Source: Bacteriovoracaceae bacterium
GTDB taxonomy: Bacteria; Bdellovibrionota; Bacteriovoracia; Bacteriovoracales; Bacteriovoracaceae
Length of the DNA stretch: 45,555 nucleotides
Reading direction: 5' to 3'
Assembly: GCA_947377285.1 (NCBI GenBank)
Contig: CANCFT010000031.1
Location: 1-45,555, forward strand
The notes under the pieces: generated by a model
Databases searched by the model: none
What the model saw: the letters and a program-made list of their open reading frames with translations, nothing else
What the model was told of the DNA's origin: nothing
Made by a program: the position numbers and the translations under genes
Shown: in pieces, positions 9,548 to 18,766 of the stretch
Position numbering within the stretch: the first letter of the stretch is position 1
Layout: each line of letters opens with the position of its first letter

Positions 9548-10555
9548 TCAACAGTCTGTCTTTTGTATTGGTTTAGATAATTCTTTTAATTTTTTTTGTT
9601 GTTCAAGAATATTGGCTAACTCTTGCTTTAAGCTTTTTCGATGTGAATCTTTTCCGGTTTCCTTTAGGTAAAGATCTAAGTCAGAAAATTGATAGAGAAT
9701 ATAATTGATACTTTTATGGAGTAGTTTTTGTATTCGAACTTTCGAAATAGCATTATTGCAAATGGATTTTAAGTGGACTTCATTAAATGGTTTTTCTATA
9801 AATCCATAAGCACCATTTTCAAGCGCTTCTAGCATAACTTCTTTTGAAATATAGCCCGAGATAAAAATGACAGGAATTTCATTATCATTTTCGCGTAGTT
9901 TTTTTAAGAGTTGGATACCATCCATTTCAGGCATTCTTATATCTGATAACAGAACATCTGGAGAATCATTATCAATTTCTTTTAGTAAATCATGAGCATT
10001 ATCAAAAGTTTTAACATCAAACCCAAGTGCTGTGATTAATTCTTTTAACATAAATAAAACAGCGCTCTCGTCGTCTACAATATAAAATAAGCCATTTTTA
10101 CTTTTAGATTCAATTTCTTTATGTTTTTCTCTAACTATTGATGAGATTTTCTGAGATGGTGCAAGGTTGGTTTGGTTCTCATTCTTAGTTTGTTTCTCAG
10201 GACTTAATTCTTTAAACTCTTCAATTGAATAATATTTAAAATTCGTATTTTTTCCCTCAAGGAAAGATTTCGCACAATCGATTCCCAATAAAAAATAATC
10301 AATTTGCGTCTTATTCAATTTGTTATAATTTTTTTGATCTTCAAAAAGAGTTTCAAGCTTATGCATATGTGATTGAAGAGCCAAGAGTCCAAACATTCCA
10401 GCGGCGCCCTTGAGTGAATGGAAAGCTCTAAATATTAAATTATAATTCGTTGTAAAATCTTCACCTTTTTCTATGCTTAAGAATCCAGCTTCAGAGTTTT
10501 CAAACATCTCTTGAGCTTCAATTTTAAATTCATCAATTAATGTTTTATCTTCCAT
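9548..10555 (-). CDS. Hpt-receiver fusion protein (phosphorelay component)
   Basis: A 335-residue protein. The N-terminal Hpt domain (about 1-100) has phospho-His46 in FRAFHSLKGAAGMFG. A charged linker (105-152) leads to a receiver domain (about 155-270) with D161/D162, phospho-Asp205 (LLSDIRMPEMDG), Ser233 and Lys255 (EKPF), so the receiver is complete. The last 65 residues are helical and charged with no known output domain. It lies 21 bases downstream of the HD-GYP-like gene on the same strand, so the two form an operon. Its 3' end converges on the P-type ATPase with only 14 bases between. The order Hpt then receiver in one chain recalls the protein at 1455. Probably it relays phosphate from one of the nearby kinases. 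Confidence 0.85.
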   Translation of the reverse strand: MEDKTLIDEFKIEAQEMFENSEAGFLSIEKGEDFTTNYNLIFRAFHSLKGAAGMFGLLALQSHMHKLETLFEDQKNYNKLNKTQIDYFLLGIDCAKSFLEGKNTNFKYYSIEEFKELSPEKQTKNENQTNLAPSQKISSIVREKHKEIESKSKNGLFYIVDDESAVLFMLKELITALGFDVKTFDNAHDLLKEIDNDSPDVLLSDIRMPEMDGIQLLKKLRENDNEIPVIFISGYISKEVMLEALENGAYGFIEKPFNEVHLKSICNNAISKVRIQKLLHKSINYILYQFSDLDLYLKETGKDSHRKSLKQELANILEQQKKLKELSKPIQKTDC

Positions 10556-10576
10556 GTTTCCTCTAGCTATTAATGA

Positions 10577-11935
10577 TTATGAGATTCTTTTAATTTCTAA
10601 TTCTTTTTCTAGTATATCGATAAAAGTATTAAACATTGCTCCACCAGAATAGTGCTTACGTAGTCTTTCAAAGGCCAATTTCGATTTATCAAAGTTAAAG
10701 TTCACTTTGCACAATTCTATAGATAGCTGATGAGCAACATTAAATAAACAATTTGGAGGTGAGAGTTGAATACTGGAGTTCTCATTCGGATAGCTGTTTC
10801 CTTTTGAACCAAGATGGTGTTTAGCAATTAAATTAATTGCATCATCTGGGATAGAGCTGTTTTTTGATAGAACTTCAGCTAAGTGAGTTCCGTGTTCTTT
10901 GAACTTAGATGCTGATTTTGAATCAAGTTTATTTATTTCTTCAAGCGATTTAAATTCATGCATATAAAATGGAGAGGTCGTTAATTCAATGTCATGTAAA
11001 ATTGAAGCCAAGCAAATGTTTTTTCTCACCTGAATTGTGGCCCAATTAGTACGAGTGCAAATTAAAGTTGCAAAAACTGCTGTTAAGTATGAGTGATTAG
11101 CAATGATTGATCCTTCAGCTTCCTTAATCATTTTCAAGATGACTTCAAGTTTCTTTTCGTCAGCTAAGTCATTAGAAACTTCAAGAAAAGTATCATTTAT
11201 TCCTTCAACTATAAAGTCTGATATTCCAAAATCCCTTGCAACTCCAATTACCGATTCAGTGATTAGTATTTTTTGGGCAACTTGATTTTTTTCTGGATTG
11301 ATTGTAAATATTTCGCTCTTGATTTTTTCTTTAAATTTACCAATATCATTACTTTTTATATATAAGTCGACAATACCTTTTACTGTGTATTTATTAATGA
11401 CTTGTGATGGTTGTTGGTCATCACCATCAGTGAGGATTTTTACATATTTAGTATCAGAAAGTTTGATGAAAATATCACATGGTGCTTTTGATATATTTGA
11501 AAATATTTTAAAATCCATTGCGAGATAGACTGGAGTTGTATTTACTTTTAAATCATTTGCAATTAAATCTGAAATTTTTCCAGCAATATCAATCAAACTA
11601 CTTTCAAGATTTAAAGTTGTACACGATTTGAAATTTTCTGAATATCTTGAGAATTCAATTTCTGAAATACTTAAATCATTTTCTATAATTGCTAATAAAT
11701 TAACAGTTAAAAAAAAGGCGTTGTTTTTTAAAATAAATTCTAAATCTGCATTTTTGGTTTTGCTATATTTTAGAATAAGAAAACTGAGTTTTCTATCATG
11801 AATTATTTGAGATATTTCAGGTAAAGATTTAATTGATTCTGCTTTAATTAACTTATTTTGCTCTAAAATTGAATTAATTTTTAAAGTATTTTTCTCATTT
11901 AAATCCAATAGATAAATTATATTTTCAGATTTCAT
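10577..11935 (-). CDS. HD-GYP-like domain protein, degenerate active site
   Basis: In this 452-residue protein the first 125 residues look like a receiver-type fold without the conserved acidic pocket (IIYLLDLNEKNTLKINSIL...). A middle beta-rich segment (about 135-175, YLAMDFKIF ... CDIFIKL) is followed by an HD domain: H281, H314-D315 (LHDIE), H348, H373-H374 (AKHHLGSKGNSYP). In true HD-GYP phosphodiesterases the last motif is HHE-x2-DG-x-GYP; here the E and DG are gone and GYP is SYP. Most metal ligands remain, so cyclic-di-GMP hydrolysis is possible but doubtful, and a binding or scaffold role is equally likely. It is the first gene of an operon with the Hpt-receiver protein, tying it to phosphorelay output. 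Confidence 0.68.
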   Translation of the reverse strand: MKSENIIYLLDLNEKNTLKINSILEQNKLIKAESIKSLPEISQIIHDRKLSFLILKYSKTKNADLEFILKNNAFFLTVNLLAIIENDLSISEIEFSRYSENFKSCTTLNLESSLIDIAGKISDLIANDLKVNTTPVYLAMDFKIFSNISKAPCDIFIKLSDTKYVKILTDGDDQQPSQVINKYTVKGIVDLYIKSNDIGKFKEKIKSEIFTINPEKNQVAQKILITESVIGVARDFGISDFIVEGINDTFLEVSNDLADEKKLEVILKMIKEAEGSIIANHSYLTAVFATLICTRTNWATIQVRKNICLASILHDIELTTSPFYMHEFKSLEEINKLDSKSASKFKEHGTHLAEVLSKNSSIPDDAINLIAKHHLGSKGNSYPNENSSIQLSPPNCLFNVAHQLSIELCKVNFNFDKSKLAFERLRKHYSGGAMFNTFIDILEKELEIKRIS

Positions 11936-12168
11936 ATTTCGCTTTTTTTATTAAGTATTAATTAAAGATATTTCATCATTAAGATTACTAAGTTATTAAA
12001 AATTCTTCACCTTTTTTTAAAAAGAGACATTTTAAGCCACAAATAACCGACCAATGCAGTAATGAATGTTGTTGTTAGAGAAACCCTTAAATAAAGTGAC
12101 TCATTTCTATATTAATAATAACCGATAAAGGAATGATGGATTTTTGAAATTTGCAGAGGCTAACTTGA

Positions 12169-15100
12169 ATGATTTTGTTTACTAATTTATTTGTAACTAT
12201 CTTTTTTGTTTTTTCAAGTGTGGCCTATTCTATGGGGGGAGGTGGAAATCATTATAAATCTCCTTTGAAAGAAAAAGAGTCTTCATTTAAATCATGCAGA
12301 GATCAAAATATTCGACTTTCTGAGGATGGAACCCAAAATAGCAAATGCTTGCAAGGTTCTTCACATTCTTTTGAATCTTTAAATAAAATACTAAAAATAG
12401 GTCAAGTCATTTCCTTTCAAAATAAATTAAAAGATCGAGTACATACTAAAATTGAATTTAAAATTTTTGAAACTGAAATGCTTGAGGCATGTTCTAATAA
12501 TGATTCATCATGGTTTAAAGCTAGGTATATAAGTGAGTTAGTTCAAAAACAAAATTGTGAAAAGCAATTAAGTCAAATTCGACTTGGCGTAAGAGAGCGA
12601 TTTTTTTTAATGAGAAAACATCTTGCTTTATCTAGTTCTCATCTACTAGAAGACAGCTTCTTAAACGATAAGTCGAGCTGGTACGAAAATAAAATTACTC
12701 ATGGAATGTTTTCTGATTTTTCAACAATCCAACCCTTAAGTGAAAAAGAAGATTTAGTCATAAAAAATAATTATATTGAAGAAATTTCTCAATTGATGTT
12801 GGATGCTGACGATAAAAAGCCTGGCTCTATAAGGCTTTCTTCAATTGGTACAAATATTCATAATCTAAAAGATATTTATGAAACAGGTAGTAAAAACAAA
12901 ACAAAAAAAGAGCGATTAGAAGAATACCTAAAAAACAATAAAAACGTATATTCATTTACACAAATGAATGATCTAAGAAATCAAATCCAAGAAAAACATA
13001 AATTAGAATATTTTAAATTGATGAATCAATTGCCTTTGATGGGATATATCGATGATGTAAATTTAGATAATCCTGATTCACCATCTGATAAACAATTAGC
13101 ATCATCTCTACTAAAAACTAAAAATAAATTAACAAAATATTTAAAAAAAGTTAAAGCTAATTCAAACGAGACAAAATGGGCCGAATACGCACAGTTTACT
13201 CCAGAAATTGAAAGCTTGTTAAATAGTAATCCTGAATTTTGTGGTGCAGCTGAAACTTTATTAATAGTTAAGTCTAAAGAAGAAAAAAAAGAATTATATG
13301 AGGATCTTGCAATTGCAGCAGCAGCTTCAATTCCTTGCTTCATTGGTGGTCCAATTAGTGAAACGATTTGTATCGGAGCTGGGGTTGGAATTGGGGGCAA
13401 AGGTGTTGTAAAGGCCATGAGTGAAGAAGAGATGGCCGGAAGTCGAAATCTTACTGATTTTTTAGGGGAAGATGGTTTCTCAGATTTTCAAGCTCTTGAT
13501 CTCAAAAGTCGAGAAATTAAAATACAAGCATTTTTATTGCCTATGGGGGCATGGGGGAAAGGTGCTGTTAAAGGTAAAGCAGTTGCAGGTTCCATTGGAG
13601 CCTATAAAGAAGCAGGTGCTTTCATCACTAAGGGGGAAGGTCTTGATTTAGCTAACCAAGCAATGACAAAATTAATTTCAATTAAAAACTTTGATAAATT
13701 ATCTGTCACTGATCGTGAAATTGTTTTTGACAAAATTTTAGCTGATAAAGTTTTACCCAAACATATATTATCTTTTTTAGAAAATAAAAATGGTGGCTTT
13801 AAATTAATAGACACAAACTATGATATGGATTCAATTCCTTTAGATATAATTAATAGTCTTACTCAAAAACTAGGATCTAAAGAAGCGGCCTTAAAGTTTG
13901 TGAAAGAAACCTATCATCGTCATGTATTAGATCATCACGGTTCACTCGGAAATGTACAGAATGCCACTCAACAAGTTTTATCTGAATTTTCAAACAAAGG
14001 TTTAGAAGTTACAAGTAAATGTTCAAATTTGTTATGCAAGAAGGCAGCTTTGAAGTTAGCAGAGAGAAATTTACAAAAAGAATTTTTTAAAGTTAGTACA
14101 GATAATTTGGGCGATGGACAATTAGCAACCTATTTAATTAAATATAATGCTAAAGAAATGCTCACAGACCCTAATTTTGTAAAATTTATGGATAGAGTCG
14201 CAAATATCGAAGACTTCGAATCATTTGGACCTGGTATTTATAAAAAATATAAAAATTACCAAAGTAAATTAGCGAAAGGCACTCAATTAAATTCTGAAGA
14301 TGTTCAAGAATTAAATGCTATTAATGTATCAATGGCCCGTCAAAAAGCAATTAACGATACATTAACTAAGTATGGTGCCGATGAAAGTTTAGGGTCAGCA
14401 CGTTTTAGTTTGTTTTATGCTGATCGCTTTCATACTTTATCTCCAGAGGTTCAAAAAAAATTAGTTCAAGAAGTAGATGAGTTAACAAAAAAAATTTTAA
14501 ACGATAAAATATTTAGAGATAAAATGTCTAATGAATATGTAAATAAAGTTTTTGAATTATCCGGAACAATTGAGAATCCAGGATTAATTAGACAATCTGA
14601 AGTTGCAGTTAAAAGCACTTATGAAGGACTTGATTCAAAGTCCATTTTAAGTGCAAAGGATGAAATTTTTGCCTTTAACTCAACTAAATTAAGAACTGAT
14701 TTTCAAAAAGCAAATAATGGCAAGGTACTGGGGGCATTTGAAGCATTTCATGGACCATCCCCTATACTAGGTGGGGATAAAAAAATTCTTGTGTCCATTT
14801 CAGATACAGGAGAAAAAAGAACATTTGTTGTTGCTTTTGGAAATGGACTTAGACAAAATGATGATTCACTGAAGCTGATTGCAAAAGAAATTCATCTTGT
14901 CGAAAAACGAACATTAGAAAATTTAATAAATATAAGCCAAGATCCTGAAAAAGTGATTATTCTAAAAAAAGAATTAGAAACCATTATTAGCTCTATAGCT
15001 GATCCAAAAATCGAAAAATTTGGAGGTCCAGCGTCTTTTATGAGATCTGCTGCTGATGATAAAAATATTAAAGATCTAGTTTTTAATTTTAATGGAGTCA

Positions 15101-15216
15101 GAAGTTCAGAAGCAGATATTCTTGAAGCTGTAATCAGAGGAAGAGCAGCTCAAGCTAAATTATCCCTCCAAGGATCAAATAAAGTTGTAAGGACTAAAAT
15201 ATTTAATGAAAAATAA
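12169..15216 (+). CDS. Large exported protein (1015 aa), possible DHH-phosphoesterase-like domain
   Basis: The N-terminus (residues 1-22, ending SSVAYS) is a clear signal peptide followed by a Gly-rich linker, so the protein is exported; there is no lipobox Cys. Residues 30-370 are charged and helical. A Gly/Ala-rich hydrophobic stretch at about 381-413 (IGAGVGIGGKGVV) and another near 460-490 could be membrane-active. Around 585-660 there are DHHG (588-591), a NATQQVL segment and TDNLGDGQLA (644-653). Together these recall DHH-type phosphohydrolases, in which a DHH motif and an Asp-rich segment bind Mn2+; this is a remote, eye-based resemblance. The C-terminal 300 residues are not recognised. 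It is preceded by a 233-base divergent spacer. A secreted enzyme or toxin-like role is possible but not shown. Confidence 0.7.
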   Translation: MILFTNLFVTIFFVFSSVAYSMGGGGNHYKSPLKEKESSFKSCRDQNIRLSEDGTQNSKCLQGSSHSFESLNKILKIGQVISFQNKLKDRVHTKIEFKIFETEMLEACSNNDSSWFKARYISELVQKQNCEKQLSQIRLGVRERFFLMRKHLALSSSHLLEDSFLNDKSSWYENKITHGMFSDFSTIQPLSEKEDLVIKNNYIEEISQLMLDADDKKPGSIRLSSIGTNIHNLKDIYETGSKNKTKKERLEEYLKNNKNVYSFTQMNDLRNQIQEKHKLEYFKLMNQLPLMGYIDDVNLDNPDSPSDKQLASSLLKTKNKLTKYLKKVKANSNETKWAEYAQFTPEIESLLNSNPEFCGAAETLLIVKSKEEKKELYEDLAIAAAASIPCFIGGPISETICIGAGVGIGGKGVVKAMSEEEMAGSRNLTDFLGEDGFSDFQALDLKSREIKIQAFLLPMGAWGKGAVKGKAVAGSIGAYKEAGAFITKGEGLDLANQAMTKLISIKNFDKLSVTDREIVFDKILADKVLPKHILSFLENKNGGFKLIDTNYDMDSIPLDIINSLTQKLGSKEAALKFVKETYHRHVLDHHGSLGNVQNATQQVLSEFSNKGLEVTSKCSNLLCKKAALKLAERNLQKEFFKVSTDNLGDGQLATYLIKYNAKEMLTDPNFVKFMDRVANIEDFESFGPGIYKKYKNYQSKLAKGTQLNSEDVQELNAINVSMARQKAINDTLTKYGADESLGSARFSLFYADRFHTLSPEVQKKLVQEVDELTKKILNDKIFRDKMSNEYVNKVFELSGTIENPGLIRQSEVAVKSTYEGLDSKSILSAKDEIFAFNSTKLRTDFQKANNGKVLGAFEAFHGPSPILGGDKKILVSISDTGEKRTFVVAFGNGLRQNDDSLKLIAKEIHLVEKRTLENLINISQDPEKVIILKKELETIISSIADPKIEKFGGPASFMRSAADDKNIKDLVFNFNGVRSSEADILEAVIRGRAAQAKLSLQGSNKVVRTKIFNEK

Positions 15217-15221
15217 AATAT

Positions 15222-15740
15222 TTAATAACATGCCAATTGTCTTGGATCGGCTTCACAGGATTTTGCAATAATCTTTTTCAATTCTTTTTTTCTTTTTTCT
15301 GCTCTATTTTTTAATGTTTGAATATCAACTCTTAACTGAGTTGTTTCATCTGGAGTTAAAATAATTCCTACTTCAGAAGCAACGAATGCAGTCCCACTAA
15401 TTAGGGTTAAAATACCGCTCCCAAGGGCAACTTCATATGGAAATGGTGTGAACATAAACATTATGCCTGAGGTTGCAGCAATTATAGTTGTCAAACCAGA
15501 AATATGCCTAGTTTTAAATAAAAATTCATGTCCAATATGTTTTTTTGAGGCAATTATTAAATCTCGCTCAAGCATCTCTAACTCTTTTTGTCCTGCAATC
15601 ATTTCTGATTGTAAGCGTTGAAATTCTTTCATTTGCTCTTGAGAGACTTCAATTAAGACAGCATCAGTTCGGGAATTGGCCATTGCCATTTCTGTGAATA
15701 GGCAAGTTACCATAAGCAAGAGTGAAATCAATTTTTTCAT
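15222..15740 (-). CDS. Small exported protein with two central hydrophobic helices
   Basis: The start is chosen at the ATG at 15740, giving MKKLISLLL, because GGAG lies 6 bases upstream on the minus strand; a TTG four codons earlier would overlap that ribosome site. A signal peptide (cleavage probably after AMA-N) precedes a coiled-coil-like segment (QEQMKEFQRLQSEMIAGQ). Two hydrophobic helices follow (TTIIAATSGIMFMF and VALGSGILTLISGTAFVA), then a Lys/Glu-rich helix and a C-terminus with two Cys. Its stop is only 5 bases from the stop of the convergent 1015-residue exported protein, which also has Gly-rich hydrophobic segments. No family recognised. It could be a periplasmic membrane-associated partner. 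Confidence 0.75.
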   Translation of the reverse strand: MKKLISLLLMVTCLFTEMAMANSRTDAVLIEVSQEQMKEFQRLQSEMIAGQKELEMLERDLIIASKKHIGHEFLFKTRHISGLTTIIAATSGIMFMFTPFPYEVALGSGILTLISGTAFVASEVGIILTPDETTQLRVDIQTLKNRAEKRKKELKKIIAKSCEADPRQLACY

Positions 15741-15841
15741 ATATTTCTCCAAAATACCTACTTATCAATATGTATAAATATTATCTTATTTTAAGCTTGA
15801 GGTGTAAGGAGTTGAAAAATATTCAATGGGAAATGGGTCCT

Positions 15842-15858
15842 GTCTAATTATTTGACAG
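15842..15858. repeat. REP-like short palindromic repeat, copy 1
   Basis: GTCTAATTATTTGACAG, whose ends form a CTGTC/GACAG stem with the preceding CT. A near-identical copy (16 of 17 bases) is at 19294. Both copies are intergenic and both follow a short G-rich stretch (GGGTCC and GGGAGCC). This suits a dispersed extragenic palindrome or the edge of a decayed small transposable element. Confidence 0.5.
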
Positions 15859-15888
15859 CGCTCATTTCCTTTAAGAAACATTAAAGAC

Positions 15889-16383
15889 TTATCTGAATAC
15901 TAACTTTGTTTGTAGAGCAATATTAACTCCTTTTAGACATCCTACCTCTACTCGTATTGGATCTAAGATTAGCAGAACATTATGAGGGTTGTGTCCAATT
16001 TCAACTAAATTAATGCAATTATCAATTAAAGAATTAATTTTTTCATTATATGCAGCTTTGCATTCACTTGGTGTAGGATTTGGATTACCTGAAATCACTT
16101 CTTTGCAAACTCTAAAATTAGAAGTGCGTAAATAGTCGGCCCGATTTTTAATAGATTTTTGTAAATCAACTTTTTCTTTTGTTAATTTACATAACTCAAT
16201 TGCATAGGGACGTATTTGGTCAGTTGGCCATTCTACTACTTCTTGAAGAATTGGTATATAGATTGTGTTAATTTCAGTATTAGTGCAGGTGTAATTGAAG
16301 TTTTCCTTCTGCTCAGCATTTGCAATAAATGATAAAAGTGTAAAAATTGAAATTATTAAAATATATTTTTTTAGTTTATTCAT
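15889..16383 (-). CDS. Small secreted protein with conserved-looking cysteines
   Basis: 164 residues. A signal peptide of about 23 residues ends in IANA. The mature part has six Cys (in YTCTN, IELCK, FRVCK, SECK, DNCIN and VGCLK), consistent with disulfides in the periplasm or outside. The region around NPNPTPSECKAAYNEKI is charged. AGGAG lies 5-9 bases before the ATG on the minus strand, supporting this start. No family recognised. It is read in the same direction as the small exported protein at 15222, but a 148-base gap with a REP-like palindrome separates them. Confidence 0.75.
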   Translation of the reverse strand: MNKLKKYILIISIFTLLSFIANAEQKENFNYTCTNTEINTIYIPILQEVVEWPTDQIRPYAIELCKLTKEKVDLQKSIKNRADYLRTSNFRVCKEVISGNPNPTPSECKAAYNEKINSLIDNCINLVEIGHNPHNVLLILDPIRVEVGCLKGVNIALQTKLVFR

Positions 16384-16581
16384 TGTAACTCCTAAGTAAT
16401 TATGTTTTATGAAAACAATACAATTATTTCATCACAATTTTTGGTGTTTAAAACATATAAAAAAATATTTTATTTATAAAATTATATTAACTTATTCATT
16501 GAAAAAATGTCCTATTTTAGCTTTATATAATTAGGTAAATTAAAGGCTCAGAATTGAATAATAATTAACAAGTTAGAACCA

Positions 16582-16977
16582 ATGAAAATGTTAAGTTTAG
16601 TTTTTTTTATTTCGATGATAACTCAATCTGTGTATTCAATGCCTTGTGATACTGGATATAGCTGCATTTCTAAAACTGGAATATATAAAATTGAGTTACA
16701 GCGATGCCGCTATCGAAATCATTTAAATTATTTAAGCACAAAAATAAATAATATTGAAGTTTCTGGTGCCAGCTTAAATGTTGGTTGGGATTCTGATACA
16801 TTTATAGCATTTGAAATCAATTTACCTTCCAATCCAGACGGTTCAGTAAAAATACTTACATCTGAGATATCTAAGCAAACAAAAAAAGGTAATATAAAAA
16901 TAAAATTTGCAGAGTCAGGGCCGGGACCTTTAACAACTCTTCAAACTGAGAATATCCATTGTATGATTACGGAATAA
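16582..16977 (+). CDS. Small secreted protein (131 aa), unknown
   Basis: A signal peptide (MKMLSLVFFISMITQSVYS) is followed by a mature chain of about 112 residues rich in beta-prone segments. It carries Cys in PCDTGYSCIS, LQRCRY and IHCMITE, so two disulfides are possible. It is transcribed divergently from the 164-residue secreted gene and 82 bases ahead of the P450 gene. Start by the first ATG after a run of stops; there is no strong ribosome site (AGAACC). No family recognised. Confidence 0.7.
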   Translation: MKMLSLVFFISMITQSVYSMPCDTGYSCISKTGIYKIELQRCRYRNHLNYLSTKINNIEVSGASLNVGWDSDTFIAFEINLPSNPDGSVKILTSEISKQTKKGNIKIKFAESGPGPLTTLQTENIHCMITE

Positions 16978-17059
16978 TTTTTCTTTCATTTTAGTAGTAT
17001 TCTATTACAATTTTTATAATTAGTTTTTTAATAAAATTATTTATAAAAATGAGTAGTTC

Positions 17060-18424
17060 ATGCCGTTAATTCCTGAACCTAAAACTTACCCAATAATCGG
17101 GCATATACCTTATTTATCAAAAGGTTTTGGTGGCTGTTTAATTGACTCTTTCGACAAATTACATGCTCAATTTGGATCAATCTTTAGTCTGAATATTGTC
17201 GGTCGTAAATGGATTGTTTGTAGCGATCCTCTGATAATGAAAAAAGCATTGATTGAAAATTTAGCTATTTTCCCCAAAGGTTCAACTTTAGAGGCGGCCC
17301 ATTCTTTGGAAATAGGAAAATCAGGATTGACTGAAACAGAAGGTCCAGATTGGATAAATCAACATAAATTATTAAAACCGTTTTTTATGCAGAAGTCTGT
17401 TCACTCAACTTTTATACAAATTCAACAGGTAATGGACAAATCTATAATTTATTTAAATATAAATAAGGAATTGGAGATTTTAGATTTTTGTAATAGAGTT
17501 TCTTTTTGTTTTATGACAAAAATGAGTAGCTCTTATGAGTCGAATTGTTTAAATAATATAAAAAACATAGATCCATTGTTTAAATTGCAAAGTCATGTTG
17601 TAAGTCAATTTTTAAATAGAGTTAAATATAGCAAATATTCAAAATACATTCCAACAATTTCTAATATCTTATTTGAAAAACGATTGTCTGAATATCGAAA
17701 ATTTTTTAAAAAAATCATTCACAATTTCGAACAGAATAATTCTCATTCTGAAGATGTCATATTATATCATTTGATTAATGGTAAATATGGAGAAAGAAAA
17801 CTTACAGAGAATGAGATAATAGACCAACTGTATACTGTGATTGGAGCAGGCTATGAGTCTACAGGAGCGACTTTACACTGGCTTCTTTATGAATTATCAA
17901 AACGACAGGACTTGATTAAAGAATTGCGCAATGAAATAGCTATTTATGGACATTATAGTAATTGGAATTCAGAAATAATTTCTAAATGTGAATTACTTCA
18001 AATAACTTTATTAGAAATTTTTCGTTTGCACCCAGTTTTTCCAGTCCTCGTAAGAGAAGTGGCGAGTGATATTGAAATAAATAATTTTATGTTTACAGAA
18101 AAGGCGTTTGTTTTTTTTAATACAGGCCAAATGCATACTGATAGCTTTTGGGGGGAAGATGCCAAATTGTTTAGACCCGAAAGATTTTTAGAAAAAAATA
18201 ATATTGAAGGTTATAAAGAACATTTTTTTCCATTCGGAATAGGACCTCGGAAATGTATTGGTGAAAAAATGGCAAAGTCTGAGCTTGCCGTCATGATCAT
18301 GAGAATATTAATAGAATATGACTTAGAGCTTATTCCCGGTCAAAAAATAATTCCTTTTCAATCACTGACTCGAGTATCTAAGAATGGTATCAAGATGAAA
18401 TTTACAAAGAGATCAATTAGTTAG
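17060..18424 (+). CDS. Cytochrome P450
   Basis: 454 residues, the usual length of a soluble bacterial P450 of the CYP4/CYP102-like kind. Seen: a Pro-rich N-terminus with GHIPYLS; the I-helix oxygen-activation motif AGYEST at 263-268 with Thr268; the K-helix ExxR at Glu319-Arg322 (EIFRLHP); the PERF-type segment (FRPERFL); and the haem loop FGIGPRKCIGEKMA with ligand Cys399. All catalytic elements are intact. There is no signal peptide, so it is cytoplasmic. It would hydroxylate an unknown substrate, perhaps a fatty acid or lipid by resemblance to CYP4/102. No ferredoxin, ferredoxin reductase or biosynthetic cluster is adjacent, so it is a stand-alone gene and its electron partner lies elsewhere. 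Confidence 0.93.
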   Translation: MPLIPEPKTYPIIGHIPYLSKGFGGCLIDSFDKLHAQFGSIFSLNIVGRKWIVCSDPLIMKKALIENLAIFPKGSTLEAAHSLEIGKSGLTETEGPDWINQHKLLKPFFMQKSVHSTFIQIQQVMDKSIIYLNINKELEILDFCNRVSFCFMTKMSSSYESNCLNNIKNIDPLFKLQSHVVSQFLNRVKYSKYSKYIPTISNILFEKRLSEYRKFFKKIIHNFEQNNSHSEDVILYHLINGKYGERKLTENEIIDQLYTVIGAGYESTGATLHWLLYELSKRQDLIKELRNEIAIYGHYSNWNSEIISKCELLQITLLEIFRLHPVFPVLVREVASDIEINNFMFTEKAFVFFNTGQMHTDSFWGEDAKLFRPERFLEKNNIEGYKEHFFPFGIGPRKCIGEKMAKSELAVMIMRILIEYDLELIPGQKIIPFQSLTRVSKNGIKMKFTKRSIS

Positions 18425-18766
18425 TAACAATTGATTTAATCATATAATACTTTATTTTCTGCAATTTTACTGAATGCTCTTTCAAATATGCCGCCAATTC
18501 TCACATAAGTGACTCCAGGCCCTACGGTAATTGTCCGATACTGATTTACTTATTCCAAGTGTCGTTTCTATGATCATCGAAACATCCTTTTTTTTAATAA
18601 TCTTGAATTAGTATGATCTTTAAAAAAAATGTATTTAATTAAGACTCGGAGTTGACGACATAAAGTGTCCGCTACTGTCCGCTAAAGCTGATTATGAATT
18701 GATTTTAGAGTTGGATAGTTTGACAAATGGTATTTAGCTGGCTTTTATCTTTGAAAACTAATTCAA
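18425..18766. other. Intergenic stretch with short tandem repeat and ORF scraps
   Basis: No gene is supported. The segment holds TGTCCGATACTG at 18532-18543 and a related tandem TGTCCGCTAC-TGTCCGCT at 18666-18683. On the minus strand 18438-18543 is open for 34 codons (QYRTITVGPGVTYVRIGG...), but it has no start codon and a stop just upstream, so it may be a relic of a longer gene. It looks like decayed DNA, possibly of mobile origin. Confidence 0.35.

Noticed and set aside
13026..13814. Minus-strand frames inside the 1015-residue exported protein gene
   Set aside because: Antisense to a continuous long frame with a signal peptide; their translations are biased and unsupported.
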